Made by a program: the position numbers and the translations under genes. A DNA stretch of 64,000 nt from a bacterium 1xD42-87 (GTDB lineage Bacteria > Bacillota > Clostridia > Lachnospirales > Lachnospiraceae), in contig RAYM01000017.1 of the NCBI GenBank assembly GCA_003611805.1, positions 62,001 through 126,000 on the forward strand, given 5' to 3'. Each line of letters begins with the position of its first letter. Position 1 is the first letter of the stretch. Under the pieces are notes generated by a model that did not search any database, was not told the DNA's origin, and worked only from the letters and a program-made list of their open reading frames with translations. Below are positions 47,003 to 56,034 of this stretch, one piece after another.

Positions 47003-48097
47003 ATGCGCAGGATTATTGTATTTGGAACAGGGGCATTTTATAAAAGTCAGGAGAACAGAATAAAGGAAACCTATGAAATTGCAGCTTTTTTGGATAACGG
47101 TGTACCGGCAGGGATGCCCGGAAGTTACCCGGATTCCCAGATAAAGATATACAATCCTTGTGATACGGATATGATTCAGGAGTATCCGATACTTATTATG
47201 GTCAGGAAATTTTATGACATATGCCGGCAGCTGATGGAGATGAAAGTGCCGGAAGGTAACATTAAGATCGGTTTACAGGAATATCCGGACAGCAGACAGG
47301 AGAAACTGGTATTTTCTTCTGGAGAAAGAATTCTGCTGAAAAATGGAACGATATCATTCCACACGATGCAGAAAGACTTTGACATCGGAAGTCAGGAGGA
47401 GTTTGACCGTATGGTGGCTGAATATTACAGCCAAAAGGAAAAGAGAGAGAATCCTTATATTGACCTGATAGCAGACATGCCTGTTATGCCGCTTAACAGA
47501 ACGTTCGGGTGGGAGAGAGGCAGACCGGTGGACAGATATTATATTGAGAAGTTCCTAGAGGACAACAGGGAACTGATCGGCGGAGATGTACTGGAAATAG
47601 CAGAGAACACTTATACCATGCAGTTTGGCGAAGAAAGGGTGAGAAATTCCTATATTCTTCATATCGAGGGCTGGGGAGAAAATGCCATCAAAGGGAATCT
47701 GGAGACAGGGGAAGGAATCGAAACAGAAAAGTTTGACACGGCGATTATCACCCAGACGCTTATGTTTACTTATGGGATTGGGCAAGTGGCACATAATATC
47801 TATAAGATGTTAAAACGAGGCGGGAGAGCCTTTATTACGGTGGCAGGCATATCCCAGATTTCAAGATATGATGCGGATGAGTGGGGCAGCTACTTTGCGT
47901 TCCATGAAGATGCCATGCGGAAGCTGTTTGTGCCTTTATTTGGGGAAGAAAATGTGGATGTCCAGACCCACGGGAATATGAAGACTGCGATAGCTCTGCT
48001 TTACGGATTAAGTTATGAGGATTTGAAACCGAAGGATTTTGAGGTTGTGGACAAGGATTATCCAGTTATCATTACCACAGCACTTTATAAGCGATAG
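47003..48097 (+). CDS. Rossmann domain fused to methyltransferase-like domain, paralogue of 34031
   Basis: The module at residues 3-95 (IIVFGTGAFYKSQENRI, AAFLDNGVPAG) and the C-terminal half align along their length with the gene at 34031, for example MPLNRTFGWERGRPVDRYYI versus MPERPVSKRFALERGTAIDR. SAM motif I is again unusual (VLEIAENTYTMQFG). Both probably act on related sugars, or have a shared non-methyl-transfer role. The function is not assigned. Confidence 0.75.
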   Translation: MRRIIVFGTGAFYKSQENRIKETYEIAAFLDNGVPAGMPGSYPDSQIKIYNPCDTDMIQEYPILIMVRKFYDICRQLMEMKVPEGNIKIGLQEYPDSRQEKLVFSSGERILLKNGTISFHTMQKDFDIGSQEEFDRMVAEYYSQKEKRENPYIDLIADMPVMPLNRTFGWERGRPVDRYYIEKFLEDNRELIGGDVLEIAENTYTMQFGEERVRNSYILHIEGWGENAIKGNLETGEGIETEKFDTAIITQTLMFTYGIGQVAHNIYKMLKRGGRAFITVAGISQISRYDADEWGSYFAFHEDAMRKLFVPLFGEENVDVQTHGNMKTAIALLYGLSYEDLKPKDFEVVDKDYPVIITTALYKR

Positions 48098-48114
48098 GAA
48101 AACGGGAGGTATCC

Positions 48115-48441
48115 ATGGAATATATTGGCGATATTATTTACGATGAGAAGATACTGGATACCCGGATGCAGTTTATTATCTATGGTGCGGGGAAGGTAGG
48201 CCGGCGGATTTATGAGTATTTCAAGATAAATGACAGACAAGACAGTATCAGGTATTTTTGTGATGCCAACAGCGCTCTGTGGGGCACTAAGGTCAAAGGG
48301 GTTGTGGTGGAAGGACCGGATAAACTTATGGAAGAGTGCGGGGAGTACCAGTTTATATTTGCCGGACAGTATGCAGATGAGATATGCAGGTTTTTGCTTA
48401 AGAAAGGTATCAAAAATATTCACTATGTGTGGATAAGTTGA
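48115..48441 (+). CDS. Stand-alone copy of the repeated Rossmann domain
   Basis: The 108-residue protein consists almost only of the module: FIIYGAGKVGRRIYEYF near 19, RYFCDANSALWGTK, then YQFIFAGQYADEICRFLLKKG. It has its own GGGAGG ribosome site. A free-standing copy among 15 fused ones suggests that the domain has a function of its own, such as binding a shared ligand or holding the enzymes together. No catalytic residue is apparent. Confidence 0.8.
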   Translation: MEYIGDIIYDEKILDTRMQFIIYGAGKVGRRIYEYFKINDRQDSIRYFCDANSALWGTKVKGVVVEGPDKLMEECGEYQFIFAGQYADEICRFLLKKGIKNIHYVWIS

Positions 48442-48468
48442 AAAGATGCTGAAAGGACTGTAGTGTAA

Positions 48469-50031
48469 ATGCAAAGTGTATATTCGTGGGCGGATTTTGA
48501 AAAAGAGGCGCAGAACAAGTCGGTTCTTCTGTATGGAACAGGGGCAGGCATCGTAGACTTTTGCGTAAAATATGAAGACCGGTTTCCGATTGCCGGTGTG
48601 GTGGACGGCAGTCCTGATAAGCAGGGGTGGCTATTGGGAGATTTGTCGGCAGGACTGTATCAGACTTGGCTTGGGGAACTGCGGGTAGAGGCGCCGGATT
48701 TCTTGGATGTCTGTTTTGCCGCAGACACTGTGGTGTTGATTGCCAGTCTTAACAGAGCTGATGAGATTATTGATGTATTAGAAAGCAAAGGATATGACAA
48801 ATATTTTGTTATCTCAAAATTTAAAGATTACAGGGTGGAGGATATCGATTTTCAGACCATAATTACCGCAGGAAAATCATATGCAAAGCAGTGTATTGAA
48901 CTACCTATAGAAAAGAAAAAGATTATATTTCATTCCTATCAGGATTATGCGGATCATGAGAAATATATATCGGAAGCGCTAACCGGTATACGGACGGATT
49001 TGGATGTTGTGTGGCTGATCGGCTTTCCCGGTGCATATTTGCCGGATCATGTGCGTGGTGTGCTAAAAGGCAACTGGAAAAAGGTGATACATGAGATGGA
49101 AACCGCCGCCATATGGGTATCGGATCTGGATCTGCCGGAATACCTGATCAAACGTGAAGGACAGACCTACATTCAGACAAAACACTGGGCGAGCCTAACG
49201 CTCAAAAGATTCTATTTTGATACGGCAACCTTTCAGAAGGAACCACAGCTTTTAAGTATCTGGGAGCGTGAAAAAAAGATAATTGACTATATTGTGGTGG
49301 GAAGTGAATTTGACAGGGAGTCCTGTAGGCGTGGATTTCAGGTCGACAGTTTTATTATGGCAGGGTCTCCACGGACGGACGCCATGTTCTGTGAGGAGAA
49401 GAATAAGAAACGTGTCTATTCCCATTATCATATAGATCAGGGATTACATATGCTTCTGTATGCACCAACTTATCGATTTGACAAGGAAAGAGGGAAAAGC
49501 TATGAGGCGCCGGGGGATATTGGATTTGCCTATGCAGAAGTAAGAGCGGCGTTAGAGAAACGTTTTGGCGGCAAGTGGGTTATTGCACTCAGACTGCATC
49601 CAGCGGTGGCAAATGCCCTGGAAGGCGCCGAGCTGCCGGAATTTGTTATGGATATGAGTCATTATGATGACAGCGAGGAATTGGTTTCCGCAGCAAATAT
49701 CACGGTGTCCGATTTTTCAAGCATTATGTTTGAACCCGCATTTGTCAAAAAACCGGTGTTTTTATTTGCCAAGGATAAAGAGAGTTATATACAGAATGAA
49801 TATGACCTGTTAATTGAGTATGAAACACTGCCCTTTGCCATTGCGCAGACAAGTGAGCAGTTGTGCGATAACATTTTATCTTATGACGAAGAAGCTTATA
49901 GGAAGCGAGTGGATGAATTTCTGGAGCAATACGGTGTTCATGAAGACGGCAGGGCAAGCGAAAGAGTTGCCGGGTTTATAGCAGAACTGATAGGAGAGGA
50001 GAAAGAAGAAAATGGAAATCAGGGATATTGA
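48469..50031 (+). CDS. Rossmann domain fused to CDP-glycerol glycerophosphotransferase
   Basis: The module lies at about 16-120 (VLLYGTGAGIVDFCV, AGVVDGSPDKQG). From about 150 it is a TagB/TagF-type transferase: KIIFHSYQDYADHEKYI, YIQTKHWASLTLKRF, MAGSPRTDAMF, LLYAPTYRFD, IALRLHP and TVSDFSSIMFEPAF. It transfers a polyol phosphate from a CDP donor, and is the third such enzyme in the locus. Its 3' end overlaps the next gene by 20 bases. Confidence 0.9.
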   Translation: MQSVYSWADFEKEAQNKSVLLYGTGAGIVDFCVKYEDRFPIAGVVDGSPDKQGWLLGDLSAGLYQTWLGELRVEAPDFLDVCFAADTVVLIASLNRADEIIDVLESKGYDKYFVISKFKDYRVEDIDFQTIITAGKSYAKQCIELPIEKKKIIFHSYQDYADHEKYISEALTGIRTDLDVVWLIGFPGAYLPDHVRGVLKGNWKKVIHEMETAAIWVSDLDLPEYLIKREGQTYIQTKHWASLTLKRFYFDTATFQKEPQLLSIWEREKKIIDYIVVGSEFDRESCRRGFQVDSFIMAGSPRTDAMFCEEKNKKRVYSHYHIDQGLHMLLYAPTYRFDKERGKSYEAPGDIGFAYAEVRAALEKRFGGKWVIALRLHPAVANALEGAELPEFVMDMSHYDDSEELVSAANITVSDFSSIMFEPAFVKKPVFLFAKDKESYIQNEYDLLIEYETLPFAIAQTSEQLCDNILSYDEEAYRKRVDEFLEQYGVHEDGRASERVAGFIAELIGEEKEENGNQGY

Positions 50032-51172
50032 TTTATTGAAGGATGCAGGGTTGTTATTCCGAAACAAGGTTATTATCTGGGGAGCTGGAAGAGATGGGAA
50101 AATGGCACTGCGGCTGCTGACAGAGGCTGAAATTTCGGTGGACTGTGTGTGTGATAAAGACACAGATAAACAGGGTAGAGAGATATTTGGAACACAGATT
50201 GTTTCCCCGGAAACAGTAATGCAAAAGACACGGACAGAGGATACGGTAATCATTATTGCCACAGATCTGTATGGGGATGCGGTATTACAGCATTTAAACG
50301 AGATGGGGATTTGTCCGTCAGGAGGCATATATAGTCATTTTGGTCTGAACTATGCCTTAGAGTACAATATCTACAATCCCTGTTTTGCACCCGCATACAG
50401 GAATATGAAACTGATGGAGAGAAGGCTGAAAGCTGCCCAACATTCCATACAGGAAGCCAATAATTTGGAGCATGAGCTGATGATGGCATATTGGGCGGAT
50501 GTACGTCCAATTTTGGTGTATCAGGTGGGTAAGGTAGGATCCATGTCTGTTTACACATCCCTGCTTTCCCGGAATATGCCTGCCATTCATACCCATCAGA
50601 TTTGGGATTCGCCGGCGAAGGCGTTACTGGCAAGAGCGGATCATAAGACCACCAAGATCATAACGATGGTAAGAGAGCCTATTGGAAGACACCTGGCAGA
50701 GTATATGGAAAATATGGATGACGGGTTTTTGGATTGTGAGGCACAGATGGATCTGTGTCAGAATATTATCGACCGCTTTGTATTGTACCAAAAAACCGCA
50801 GATACAGAATTTGACTGGTTTGATCAGGAAATCCGCCGCTTCACAGGCATTGATATTTTTGATTATCCGTTTGACCGGGTGAAAGGATATGGACTGATCA
50901 GACAGGGTGAGTGGGAAATTCTGGTACTTAAAACAGAGAAATTAAGTGACAATGAGAAAGTCATAGGAGAATTTGCGGGGATACCGAATTTTAAACTGAA
51001 AAATGATAATGTGGCGGGTAAAAAGCCCTATCGGTATCTGTATGCAAATCTGAAACATGATCTGAAAATCTCCAGAGAGATTGTGGAATATTACTATACA
51101 GACAATGAACGTATGGACCATTTTTATACGGAGGAAGAGAAGCAGGTAATGCGCAGGAAGTGGGAGGCATAA
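50012..51172 (+). CDS. Rossmann domain fused to sulfotransferase-like capsular polysaccharide synthesis protein
   Basis: The module is at about 17-110 (VIIWGAGRDGKMALRLL, CVCDKDTDKQG). The C-terminal half (about 160-386) shows a phosphosulfate-binding-loop-like ILVYQVGKVGSMSVYTSL and a 3'-phosphate-site-like TKIITMVREPIGRHLAEYM, as in the putative capsular polysaccharide synthesis family related to sulfotransferases. With a PAPS-making operon at 16820-19538 in the same island, sulfation of the glycan is a reasonable inference. The family is not proven biochemically here. Confidence 0.75.
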   Translation: MEIRDIDLLKDAGLLFRNKVIIWGAGRDGKMALRLLTEAEISVDCVCDKDTDKQGREIFGTQIVSPETVMQKTRTEDTVIIIATDLYGDAVLQHLNEMGICPSGGIYSHFGLNYALEYNIYNPCFAPAYRNMKLMERRLKAAQHSIQEANNLEHELMMAYWADVRPILVYQVGKVGSMSVYTSLLSRNMPAIHTHQIWDSPAKALLARADHKTTKIITMVREPIGRHLAEYMENMDDGFLDCEAQMDLCQNIIDRFVLYQKTADTEFDWFDQEIRRFTGIDIFDYPFDRVKGYGLIRQGEWEILVLKTEKLSDNEKVIGEFAGIPNFKLKNDNVAGKKPYRYLYANLKHDLKISREIVEYYYTDNERMDHFYTEEEKQVMRRKWEA

Positions 51173-51192
51173 GAAAGGGGTATACAGACAGG

Positions 51193-52269
51193 ATGCAGAG
51201 GTTTCAGAAGGCAGTAGAAGAGATTATGGAGCAGAAAGACATTCGGATGCTTTCCCAGAAGCTGGCAGGTAAGAAGGTAATTATCTGGGGCGCCGGAAAC
51301 TGTGGACATCATGTGTATGAGGCGTTGTGTGAACAGAAGGCTACAGTATCCTTTTTTGGAGATAACGCATTGGCGGGAAAGACAGATGCCCAGACAGGAT
51401 TACTGGTTATCGGCATGGATGAGGCAGCAACCGACAGGGAAAATACCTATGTATTATTGAGTGTCGTGGAAAGAGAACCCTATCAGAAAATCTACGGGCA
51501 GCTGTTGGAAGCAGGATTTCAGGACGATCAGATTGTGTGTATGAGCAGCTACATAGAAAGGCTTCCGGTGAGTTTTTTCAGCAATAATGTTGAGAATTAC
51601 AGAAAAGTATATGAAACACTGGCGGATGATTTCTCGCGGGAGGTTTATATTGAAAGAATGAAACGAGTCTATCTGTTGAATGATATGACTGCCATTGTCA
51701 GCCCGCCGGAAGAATTGTATTTTGATGCCAGGAACGTACTGACAGGTGAAGAAGTTTTTGTTGATTGTGGAGGATATGTGGGAGATACCGCTTTGCAATT
51801 CATAGAAAAGTGTGGAGGGAAATATAGGAAAATTTTGATATTTGAGCCGGAAAGCTGCAACAAAAAGGCGATAGAAGATAATTTACAGGGCGAGAAGTAT
51901 GAACTGTTTCCTTATGGGGTATGGAGTGAAGATACGGTTCTGAGTTTTGACGCAAGGGGAACGGAGGGTTCCTGCATTGTGAAGGAAGAAACAGGAAATC
52001 GTATTCAGGTGGTATCACTGGATCATTGCGTGTATGCGCAAAAGCCTACCTTTATCAAGATGGATATTGAAGGAGCCGAGTTGGAGGCGCTGAAAGGCAG
52101 TGAGCGGATTATAGAGGAATACAAACCTAAACTGGCAATCTGCCTGTATCATAAGCCGGAGGATCTGTTTGAGATTCCCCTGTTTGTGAAACAGCTGCGG
52201 GAGGATTATGACCTATATATCAGACAGTATCGTGCGGACAGATACGAAACGGTTTTATATGCTGTATAG
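51193..52269 (+). CDS. Rossmann domain fused to FkbM methyltransferase
   Basis: The module lies at about 28-120 (VIIWGAGNCGHHVYEAL, SFFGDNALAGK). The FkbM domain from about 185 shows VFVDCGGYVGDTALQF, LIFEPESCNKKAIEDN and FIKMDIEGAELEALKGS. This is the third FkbM enzyme of the locus and the only one without a G10 tract. It probably O-methylates a sugar hydroxyl. ATG 51193 is preferred over an upstream GTG that overlaps the previous gene; GAAAGGGG lies before it. Confidence 0.88.
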   Translation: MQRFQKAVEEIMEQKDIRMLSQKLAGKKVIIWGAGNCGHHVYEALCEQKATVSFFGDNALAGKTDAQTGLLVIGMDEAATDRENTYVLLSVVEREPYQKIYGQLLEAGFQDDQIVCMSSYIERLPVSFFSNNVENYRKVYETLADDFSREVYIERMKRVYLLNDMTAIVSPPEELYFDARNVLTGEEVFVDCGGYVGDTALQFIEKCGGKYRKILIFEPESCNKKAIEDNLQGEKYELFPYGVWSEDTVLSFDARGTEGSCIVKEETGNRIQVVSLDHCVYAQKPTFIKMDIEGAELEALKGSERIIEEYKPKLAICLYHKPEDLFEIPLFVKQLREDYDLYIRQYRADRYETVLYAV

Positions 52270-52308
52270 AAGGGTAGCTGATCTGGAATGAGAAAGTTGA
52301 GGAAGCTT

Positions 52309-53670
52309 ATGCCAAAAGTTACGGTTATTATGCCATCATTAAATGTGATAATGTATATTCGACCGTGTATGGAAAGTGTCTTGGGACAGTCGTTGGAAAA
52401 TATGGAAATTCTGGCCATTGATGCAGGATCTACGGACGGTACACTGGATGTACTGCAGGAGTACGCATCGAAAGACAGTAGATTAAAGATCATTAATTCC
52501 GATAAAATGAGCTACGGGTATCAGGTAAATATCGGATTACAGAAGGCTTCCGGAGAATATATCGGAATCGTGGAGACGGATGATATCATTGAGGAAGATA
52601 TGTTTGAAGTGTTATATTCGACGGCGGTGGATAACAATCTGGAATATGTTAAGAGCGGCTTTCAGCAGTTTGTGGAACTATCTGATGGACAAAGGCAGTA
52701 TCAGGCGGGCGGTACCTGTATTTATGAGAAAGAATTAGCAGGGCAAATTCTTTCTCCCAAAGATATGCCGGAACTTGCCATACAGGATTATTATTTATGG
52801 GCAGGGATCTATCGGAGAGATTTATTGGAGAATATACGGCTGAGTGAGACTCCTGGAGCGGCCTTTCAGGATATTGGATTTATTTATCAGGTACTGAGTC
52901 AGACTGCAAGAGCAATGTATATTGAGAAAGAATTGTATTATTACCGTCAGACAGAGGGTAATTCCTCGTTTCACTGTAAAGGGTTTACCTATCTGTTGCA
53001 GGAATATGAACAGTTAGAGAGTATCCTTGAGCATCAGCCTTATGTCTGGAAGTGTGCCTATTATGAGCGGCTGTTCCAGCAGACCTTGGGACGGTTTGAG
53101 AGAATGGCGGTAAGCGGGAAATACTGGCAGGAAGCGGAGATGGATATTTCCCGTATATCCGGCAGGCTGAGGAAGGCAAAGCAGGAGGGATATTTGCAGC
53201 TTCGCAAATTCAGTATGTATGAACAGCTGTTGTATGAACAGCTTTTTTGCGCTCCAGAGAAGATATATGATTATTACAGGCAGGTATTATGTGTGGAGGC
53301 AGAGCCTTTTGTGAAACTGCTTAAGAAAATCGGAGGCAGGGATATCGTTATTTTTGGTTGCGGGAAGTACGGTAGATTTGTACAGGCATTGTTGTCTCGC
53401 CACGTAGCCGGACAACTGCGGGTATTTTGTGACAATGACCCTGGGCTACATCATAAGGTAGTACAGAATATGGAAGTAGTGCCGCCGGATGCAGCTTGTG
53501 CCATATATAAGAAGGCGGTATTTGTTCTTTCTAATTTCAATCATATTGATGCCATGAAAGCGCAGCTGATGGAAATGGGGATAGAAGAGGAGCGTATAAT
53601 CATAAACAGGCCAATCATTGACTTACGTTTATTGATGATGCAGGATTTGCCGAAGGAGAGACGGACATGA
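52309..53670 (+). CDS. Glycosyltransferase family 2 with C-terminal Rossmann domain
   Basis: The GT-A domain (about 1-240) shows KVTVIMPSLNVIMYIRPCM, AIDAGSTDGTLDVLQEYA, and IGIVETDDIIEEDMFE with the metal-binding DD. The module at 344-440 reads IVIFGCGKYGRFVQALL and RVFCDNDPGLHHK. ATG 52309 follows GAGGAAGC; ATG 52288 is a weaker alternative. The next start overlaps its stop as ATGA. Confidence 0.9.
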   Translation: MPKVTVIMPSLNVIMYIRPCMESVLGQSLENMEILAIDAGSTDGTLDVLQEYASKDSRLKIINSDKMSYGYQVNIGLQKASGEYIGIVETDDIIEEDMFEVLYSTAVDNNLEYVKSGFQQFVELSDGQRQYQAGGTCIYEKELAGQILSPKDMPELAIQDYYLWAGIYRRDLLENIRLSETPGAAFQDIGFIYQVLSQTARAMYIEKELYYYRQTEGNSSFHCKGFTYLLQEYEQLESILEHQPYVWKCAYYERLFQQTLGRFERMAVSGKYWQEAEMDISRISGRLRKAKQEGYLQLRKFSMYEQLLYEQLFCAPEKIYDYYRQVLCVEAEPFVKLLKKIGGRDIVIFGCGKYGRFVQALLSRHVAGQLRVFCDNDPGLHHKVVQNMEVVPPDAACAIYKKAVFVLSNFNHIDAMKAQLMEMGIEEERIIINRPIIDLRLLMMQDLPKERRT

Positions 53671-56000
53671 AAGAGTTGGAAGGCAGGCTGAAAACAGGAT
53701 TGATCAAATGGTTTGCGTATCGGGAGAACAGTAGGGTACTATGTGTCGCAAAAGATACACAAGAGGCAGGGATATTCAGGGAGGCCCTAGCGGATCTGCC
53801 CTTGTCTGTGGATGACTTGTCACTAAAGGACATTGAGGACAGAGGATTTGTGCCGGGGGATGACAAATATGATTATGTGATCGCCATAGAAGTATTGGAG
53901 TACAGTCACAGTCCTGAGAAGACAATACAGTTTATGAGGGCTTCCTTATGTGAGAAGGGGAAATTGATTCTGGGAATGGATAACCGTCTTGGAATAAGGT
54001 ATTTTTGCGGTGACAGAGATCAGTTTACGGAAAGAAGCTTTGACAGTATTGAGGGATACGTGAGGGCAGACAGCTTATATAGTGGTAGCTTAGCCGGCAG
54101 GAGTTATGCAAAGGCAGAAATTGAACAGATGCTTGCGCATGGAGGGTTTACGGACTACAGATTTTATTCCGTCTATCCGGTTCTTGAAAGACCCCAGATT
54201 GTATTTGCACAGGACTATATTCCAAACGAACCTCTTGATATCAGAATTTTTCCACAATATCATTATCCGGATACCGTTTTTCTGGAAGAGGAAGGGTTGT
54301 ATGATACTTTGATAGAAAATGGTCTTTTTCATACCATGGCCAATGGTTTTTTGATAGAGTGTTCGCTAGATGGTGTATATGCCAATGTATTGCAGGTTAC
54401 CATGTCTGTGGACAGAGGAAGAGAACATGCATTGTTTACTATGGTACGGCGTGACGATAAGGTTGAGAAATGGGCCGTCTATGAAGAGGGTATCAAAAGA
54501 ATCGAGGCCATCAGGGACAATCACTTATATCTAAAGGCGCATGGTATCAATATGGTTGAGACTGTTATGGAGCAAAGCCATTTGCAAATGCCATTTATAA
54601 AGGAAGTGTCTGCATTAGAGTATCTGCGCACCATTCTCTTGGTAGACAAAGCTGCATTTTTACATAAGCTGGATGAATTTTGGAGCCTGATTCTCTCCTC
54701 TTCCGAACATGTCCCTTACGCGGAAATTGATTGGGAAAGATTTGAGCCATATTGGAACAAGAAAAAAGTTGATGATCCTAACAAAGACAGATGGAAGAAC
54801 ATGGCCTATGGAAGTGGAAAAGAGCAGGAAAGTCTGGGTGTGATTTTAAAGAGGGGATATATAGATATGGTTCCCCTCAACTGTTTTTATAAAGAGGGGC
54901 AGTTTATGTTTTATGATCAGGAAGTTTATGTGGAGAACCTTCCGGCGAAAGTGATCATGACCAGAGTGATAGATCTTATCTATGCCGGCAAATATGAATT
55001 ATATAAGGAATTATCGATAGATGAATTGAAAGACAGATATGTCCTCAATGAATGTAAGAGCCTGTTTTATGATTTTGTGACAAAATTTTTGGATGACCTG
55101 CGCAATGACAATAAGTTGAGCAAGTATTATAAACAGGTGCAGCCAAAACTGGAAATGATCAATTCCAATCGCCAGAGGATGAACTATTCTGTAGAAGAGT
55201 ATGAGCGGATTTTCAGGGATATTTTTAAGGGGGTTGAAAATCGTAAATTGTACTTATTTGGTTCCGGGAATTTTACAAAGCAGTTCCTGTCACAGTTTCG
55301 TAATACATATGACGTTGCGGGGATTATAGACAATAATGAGGGTAAATGGGGAACCATGCTGGATGGTGTGGAGATTACTTCGCCGGATATCCTTAAAACA
55401 ATGGAGCCGGGAACCTATAAGGTGATTATATGTATCAAGAATTATTCTGCCGTCATGAATCAGATGAAGGAGATGCACATAAAGGATTTTAGTATTTATG
55501 ACAGCAGTCTTATTTATCCAAGGACAGCGAAGAAGATTTGTGTTGACAAAGGTTATGATACGAAAGATAAGAAAAAATATCATGTGGGCTATATTGCCGG
55601 TGTATTTGACCTGTTTCATGTAGGGCATTTAAATATGTTTAAGAGGGCTAAAGCACTATGCGATTATTTGATTGTCGGGGTGGTTACCGATCAGGGCGTG
55701 ATCGAGGATAAAAAGACGATGCCCTTTGTACCCTTTGAGGAACGTATCGAGATGGTGCGCTCATGCAGGTATGTGGATGAGGCGGTGGAGATACCGCCTG
55801 ACCGCAGTAATACGGAAGAGGCATACAGAAGATATCAGTTTGACGTGCAGTTTTCAGGAAGTGATTATGAGTATGATAAGGCATGGCTTGCCAAGAAGGA
55901 GTTTCTGCAAAAACAGGGATCAGATTTGTTATTTTTCCCGTATACGCAGTCAACAAGTTCTACGAAGTTAAAGGATATGATCAACAAAAAACTTATGTAA
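53667..56000 (+). CDS. Four-module protein: methyltransferase-like, kinase-like, Rossmann and cytidylyltransferase
   Basis: Residues 1-185 resemble a class I methyltransferase (YDYVIAIEVLEYSHSPEKTI, KGKLILGMDNRLGIRYF). Residues about 200-500 end in IDMVPLNCFYKEGQFMFYDQE, which is reminiscent of kinase-like folds but unassigned. The repeated module follows at 527-620 (LYLFGSGNFTKQFL, AGIIDNNEGKWG). Residues about 636-775 are a TagD-like cytidylyltransferase with AGVFDLFHVGHLNMF and QSTSSTKL. The product may make a CDP-activated, modified group in one polypeptide. At 777 residues it has no close match that I can name. Confidence 0.82.
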   Translation: MKELEGRLKTGLIKWFAYRENSRVLCVAKDTQEAGIFREALADLPLSVDDLSLKDIEDRGFVPGDDKYDYVIAIEVLEYSHSPEKTIQFMRASLCEKGKLILGMDNRLGIRYFCGDRDQFTERSFDSIEGYVRADSLYSGSLAGRSYAKAEIEQMLAHGGFTDYRFYSVYPVLERPQIVFAQDYIPNEPLDIRIFPQYHYPDTVFLEEEGLYDTLIENGLFHTMANGFLIECSLDGVYANVLQVTMSVDRGREHALFTMVRRDDKVEKWAVYEEGIKRIEAIRDNHLYLKAHGINMVETVMEQSHLQMPFIKEVSALEYLRTILLVDKAAFLHKLDEFWSLILSSSEHVPYAEIDWERFEPYWNKKKVDDPNKDRWKNMAYGSGKEQESLGVILKRGYIDMVPLNCFYKEGQFMFYDQEVYVENLPAKVIMTRVIDLIYAGKYELYKELSIDELKDRYVLNECKSLFYDFVTKFLDDLRNDNKLSKYYKQVQPKLEMINSNRQRMNYSVEEYERIFRDIFKGVENRKLYLFGSGNFTKQFLSQFRNTYDVAGIIDNNEGKWGTMLDGVEITSPDILKTMEPGTYKVIICIKNYSAVMNQMKEMHIKDFSIYDSSLIYPRTAKKICVDKGYDTKDKKKYHVGYIAGVFDLFHVGHLNMFKRAKALCDYLIVGVVTDQGVIEDKKTMPFVPFEERIEMVRSCRYVDEAVEIPPDRSNTEEAYRRYQFDVQFSGSDYEYDKAWLAKKEFLQKQGSDLLFFPYTQSTSSTKLKDMINKKLM

Positions 56001-56034
56001 CGGATTTATAAAAACGTTGGAGGGTATGATATCG

